A stretch of DNA of 64,000 bases from Dyadobacter fermentans DSM 18053 (GTDB lineage Bacteria > Bacteroidota > Bacteroidia > Cytophagales > Spirosomataceae), in NCBI RefSeq assembly GCF_000023125.1, contig NC_013037.1, positions 4,193,501-4,257,500 of the forward strand, in the 5' to 3' direction. A program made the position numbers and the translations under genes. Of the stretch, positions 62,101 through 64,000 are shown one piece after another; position 1 is the first letter of the stretch; each line of letters starts with the position of its first letter. Under the pieces are notes generated by a model. The model was given only the letters and a program-made list of their open reading frames with translations. It made no database searches and was not told the DNA's origin.

Positions 62101-62275
62101 CAAAGCCCAGTACTTTAAGGAAATCACGACGATGGGTTCCTACGCCATCCACCAGGCTTTCATACTGACTTTCGGTCGGAGCACTTGGGAACTCAGAACT
62201 TGCATCTTTGACAAACTTTTCGTCATTCCTCAGCTCTTCAAGTCCCCGCCAGTATCTTTTATTAGTATTTTCCAT
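59180..62275 (-). CDS. actB: Alternative complex III subunit ActB (molybdopterin-fold plus iron-sulfur protein)
   Basis: 1,031 residues from the ATG of MENTNKRYWRGLEEL; a TTG four codons earlier is less likely. A Tat-like motif THRRDFLKVLGFG (about 47-59) runs into a lipobox-like SLAAC, with a long 50-residue leader before it. Residues about 80-700 form the molybdopterin-oxidoreductase fold, which in this family holds no molybdenum. Residues about 770-970 carry cysteines for four iron-sulfur clusters (CFGCGSCVISC, CQHCNNAPCETVC, CVGTRYCANNCP, CSMC ... CASSCP). It passes electrons from the quinol site to the ActA hemes. Confidence 0.95.
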   Translation of the reverse strand: MENTNKRYWRGLEELRNDEKFVKDASSEFPSAPTESQYESLVDGVGTHRRDFLKVLGFGMAAVSLAACEAPVKKAIPYVNKPEGEFPTISNWYASTYAEGGDYASILVKTREGRPIKIESNSLSKVSYGVSSRAHASLLGLYDNEKLKGPKKGEDTKVSWEAVDKEIADQLGAIAAKGGAIRILSSTILSPSTKAVIADFTAKYPTTTHVVYDANSSYALVKGNELSFGKAVIPSYDFSKAKVVVGIDGDFLGTWLAPDTFSKQFADTRRVSSEKEGNKEMSRLYQFESTLSLTGANSDYRTAVKPSQIGLVVAALYNKVAAKLGGAPVATPALNIDNLDKAAADLVAAKGQALVVSGINDPSVQVIVNALNSLLGSYGTTINLDKPANYRQGNDIATNQLIDEVKGGKVSALILWGANPVYDHPRGAELAAALPQVSLSVSFNDRADETSSLLKYILPAPHYLESWGDAEPVAGSYSLIQPAISLIFSTRQAQSSLLKWAGASADYHEYVKAYWRKNIFPQAGGGDFEKFWIKSLHDGVFDVASTATGAGAAFSGNLAAAAAGIAKKYKASSSGLELAIFENVGMGTGFAANNPWLQENPDPITKATWDNHAGLSQKTATELGVAQGDVVKLDIKGKSVELPVIIQPGLAQGTVAVAVGYGREKAGKSANGVGKNVFPLAAFTEGFLNFTPGEVTLSKTGDTREIAQTQTHNTVMNRKSVLQETVLAHFQKDPMAGRFVPKIQTSDGEVDATDLSLWNGHKYKNHSWGMVIDLNTCFGCGSCVISCQNENNIPVVGRQEIINAREMHWLRIDRYYSSDADVEDLRGLEIASENPEVTFQPMLCQHCNNAPCETVCPVLATTHSSEGLNQMTYNRCVGTRYCANNCPYKVRRFNWFKYFDNDNYDYNFNNDLGKMVINPDVTVRSRGVIEKCSMCVHRIQEAKLTAKKERRRIVDGEVNVACASSCPTDAITFGDMNDPESRISKLLEVEREGRAFHMLEEINVRPQISYLTKVRNKDAAAKAEKAEKEHA

Positions 62276-62320
62276 AAAACTATTCAATACAATGAGTTGT
62301 ATCCGGTATTAATTTCTTGA

Positions 62321-63616
62321 TTAGTAGTGGCACTTAGAACATTCCAGACCACCAATATCCGCTACTTTCAAAGCCTCTTTGCTTTCGGAAGCGTGCAACT
62401 GTACCAGCTTATCGTAGTACTGATTGTCTTTAGTATTTACCTCAGTTTTACGGTGACAATCAATACACCATCCCATCGTCAGTGACGAACGTTGCTGTAT
62501 TACTTCCATTTTCTCCACCTCGCCGTGGCAGTTCTGGCATTCCAGGCCACCCACATTTACGTGCTGTGCGTGGTTGAAGTAAGCCAGGTCAGGCAGGTTG
62601 TGAACGCGCACCCATTCGATAGGCTGGTTGTTCTCGATAGAAGTATAAATCTTTTGAATTTCAGGAGATTCCTTTTTGATAACACCGTGGCAGTTCATAC
62701 AGATGTTAGCAGAAGGGATGTGCGCCGACTTACCGCGGTTAACGCCGGTGTGGCAGTAATTACAGTCGATTTTATATTCGCCTGCGTGCAATTTGTGAGA
62801 GAATGAAATAGGCTGTTTTGGAGCGTATCCTTGCTGAACGCCTACATTAAACGCTCCGTCCAAAGTGGACTTCAAAACAAGGAGAACAAAGATCCAGAGC
62901 GTCGCGGAGCGGATGGCAGGATCAACGGCGATTCTTTTCAGCAAACCTCCGAAACCTTCACCGGCAGCAGCCTCCGTTTCAGCGACTCCGCCTTTAACGG
63001 CTTTCGACAGGAGAGATACGATTACCAGCAACACGCCGAGCACCAGTACCATTACTACTACCAATGCAACCAGCACAATCACAAACAGATCGGAAGGAGC
63101 ACCGCCTTTGGCATCAGCCGCAGCAGCACCGCCGGCAGGAGCAGCACCACCCGCAGCAGCGGCAGGAGCAGCAGACGCCTGGTCTACATAAGCGAAGATC
63201 GCCTTGATGTCGTCATCCGAAAGGTTCGGAAAGCTCGTCATTTGAGCTTTCGAATATTCGTTGTAAATTTTTACCGCATAAGGATCACCCGATGCGACCA
63301 TTGCCTGAGAGTTACGTACCCATTTTGCAAGCCAGGCGAAATCGTGACGGGAGCTAACCCCTTTCAAACCAGGACCTACCACGCGCTCTTCGGTAGGGGC
63401 GTGGCACTGGGCGCAGTTGTTTTTGAAGATCGATTCACCTTTTGCAGCATCGCCACCACCGGCAGGTGCCGCAGCAGCTCCGGCGGCCGCCGTGCTATCC
63501 TGCGCAGATACGAGTGTAGGTACGCTTAATAAGATAGCTAAGAGGATAGCTACAAAGGATTTTGAGTAATTAAAGAAGGAACAAAACTTAGCGTCCATTC
63601 GGAATGGTATATTCAT
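62321..63616 (-). CDS. actA: Alternative complex III subunit ActA, six-heme cytochrome c
   Basis: 431 residues from the ATG of MNIPFRMDAK; ATG at 63598 is an alternative, and both give the signal ending LVSA-Q. An N-terminal monoheme cytochrome c domain (CAQCH, about 68-72) is joined through an Ala/Gly/Pro linker to two membrane helices (about 178-205 and 240-258). A pentaheme part follows: CNYCH, CMNCH, CQNCH, CIDCH and CSKCH, the last at the extreme C-terminus. The pentaheme is standard for ActA; the extra N-terminal heme may carry electrons on to CoxB. First gene of the operon. Confidence 0.94.
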   Translation of the reverse strand: MNIPFRMDAKFCSFFNYSKSFVAILLAILLSVPTLVSAQDSTAAAGAAAAPAGGGDAAKGESIFKNNCAQCHAPTEERVVGPGLKGVSSRHDFAWLAKWVRNSQAMVASGDPYAVKIYNEYSKAQMTSFPNLSDDDIKAIFAYVDQASAAPAAAAGGAAPAGGAAAADAKGGAPSDLFVIVLVALVVVMVLVLGVLLVIVSLLSKAVKGGVAETEAAAGEGFGGLLKRIAVDPAIRSATLWIFVLLVLKSTLDGAFNVGVQQGYAPKQPISFSHKLHAGEYKIDCNYCHTGVNRGKSAHIPSANICMNCHGVIKKESPEIQKIYTSIENNQPIEWVRVHNLPDLAYFNHAQHVNVGGLECQNCHGEVEKMEVIQQRSSLTMGWCIDCHRKTEVNTKDNQYYDKLVQLHASESKEALKVADIGGLECSKCHY

Positions 63617-63671
63617 AATCAACTATTCATTATTCTTCAACAGACAAAACTAGCTCACGATTCTTTATCCA

Positions 63672-63679
63672 CAAAAGTA
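63672..63679 (-). promoter_or_regulatory. Putative -7 element of the act-cox operon
   Basis: TACTTTTG on the minus strand matches TAnnTTTG and lies 56 bases before the actA ATG, after the tRNA-Cys terminator. A -33 TTTG at the usual distance is not seen, so an activator may be involved or the site may be wrong. Confidence 0.4.
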
Positions 63680-63789
63680 TTTAAGGGATATTTTACCCCA
63701 CCATCTTATTTATAATTTGTCTAATTTGCTTGACAAATTTCATACCAGTTACAAATTTCATAACACTTGATTTTCAGGCAACTAGCAAA

Positions 63790-63840
63790 AAAAATACCAT
63801 TTGGAGCTCGTCTTAAAAGCTTGTTCCAAATGGTATTTTT
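63790..63840 (-). terminator. Intrinsic terminator after tRNA-Cys
   Basis: aaaaataccatttgga / tccaaatggtattttt, a 16-bp stem with a 19-base loop, followed on the minus strand by further T's. It separates tRNA-Cys from the act promoter region. The 276 bases between actA and the tRNA hold this element and the -7 box; I see no gene there. Confidence 0.75.
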
Positions 63841-63892
63841 CAGGCATTTTATTGTGCCGAAATCCTGGGGAAAAAGGCCACAATTCAAGGGG

Positions 63893-63963
63893 AGGTTCCG
63901 AGCGGATTCGAACCGCTGTACGAGGTTTTGCAGACCTCTGCCTAGCCACTCGGCCACGGAACC
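63893..63963 (-). tRNA. tRNA-Cys (anticodon GCA)
   Basis: Minus-strand cloverleaf: acceptor ggttccg/cggaacc, discriminator T, anticodon stem gaggt/acctc, loop ctgcaaa with GCA, T-loop ttcgaat. No encoded CCA. Confidence 0.95.
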
Positions 63964-63970
63964 ATTTTTA

Positions 63971-64000
63971 AAAATCAGCTGCCTGCACGAGGCTGGCAGC
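63971..64000 (-). terminator. Possible terminator of a gene beyond the right edge
   Basis: gctgcc ... ggcagc arms with ATTTTT following on the minus strand, just before tRNA-Cys. It runs to the window edge, so the stem may be longer and its owner is unseen. Confidence 0.4.

Noticed and set aside
63721..63957. 78-residue minus-strand reading frame MAEWLGRG...
   Set aside because: Its first 60 or so bases are the tRNA-Cys gene and the rest runs through its terminator.

Overview
The window looks like a chromosomal segment of a Cytophagales bacterium (Bacteroidota), probably Dyadobacter or a close relative. That placement is inference. It rests on gliding/type IX secretion (T9SS) proteins with C-terminal sorting domains, a TonB receptor paired with a DUF4249 lipoprotein, the alternative complex III (act) plus aa3 oxidase operon, promoters of the Bacteroidota form TTTG-19-TAnnTTTG, and weak Shine-Dalgarno sites. 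Base composition looks even throughout. I see no insertion sequence, prophage or CRISPR array.

Layout, left to right. (1) 1-3290: an RND efflux pump cut by the left edge. (2) 3413-7552: tRNA-Pro, a DeoR-family regulator, and a small sugar block divergent from it (DUF1080 hydrolase-like protein, YjlB-like cupin, two TIM-barrel sugar isomerases). (3) 7713-11708: DUF4249 lipoprotein, TonB-dependent receptor and a small beta-barrel protein, coupled on the plus strand. (4) 11722-19510: a very long T9SS cargo protein built of seven ~190-residue modules, next to a C25-family peptidase of the PorU2 type. (5) 19776-26876: small hypotheticals, Kup potassium transporter, an aldose-epimerase-like protein, a two-gene molybdenum hydroxylase and a DUF3467 protein. 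(6) 26931-40682: the transcription/translation supercluster, read leftward from one good promoter: tRNA-Tyr, tRNA-Gly, tRNA-Thr, tuf, tRNA-Trp, secE, nusG, rplK, rplA, rplJ, rplL, rpoB, rpoC. Hairpins and an internal promoter divide it. (7) 40709-46815: an ECF sigma factor, a putative anti-sigma membrane protein and an outer-membrane protein in one operon; divergent murI; a GH106-like glycosidase. (8) 46895-63679: one leftward operon of about 16.7 kb, actABCDEF-coxB-coxA-ctaA-ctaB-coxC-coxC-coxD-SCO-DUF420-small membrane protein. It encodes a complete quinol-to-oxygen electron path with heme A synthesis and oxidase assembly factors. A tRNA-Cys lies upstream at the right edge.

How the parts work together. 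ActB/C/F take electrons from menaquinol, and the hemes of ActA and ActE pass them to the CuA centre of CoxB and on to CoxA. CtaB and CtaA supply heme A; the SCO-like and DUF420 proteins probably help assembly. In the supercluster, ribosomal proteins, elongation factor Tu and RNA polymerase share transcription, and the attenuator-like hairpin between rplL and rpoB could set their ratio.

Most of the window is housekeeping. The observations most worth a second look are a perfect 15-bp inverted repeat inside the start of ctaA right after the coxA stop, His-rich N-termini in three proteins of the respiratory operon, a six-heme ActA, the seven-module T9SS protein beside a PorU2-type peptidase, an SCO homologue and a CtaA homologue that each lack an expected histidine, and the sigma/anti-sigma/outer-membrane cassette. 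None of these is proof of a new system.
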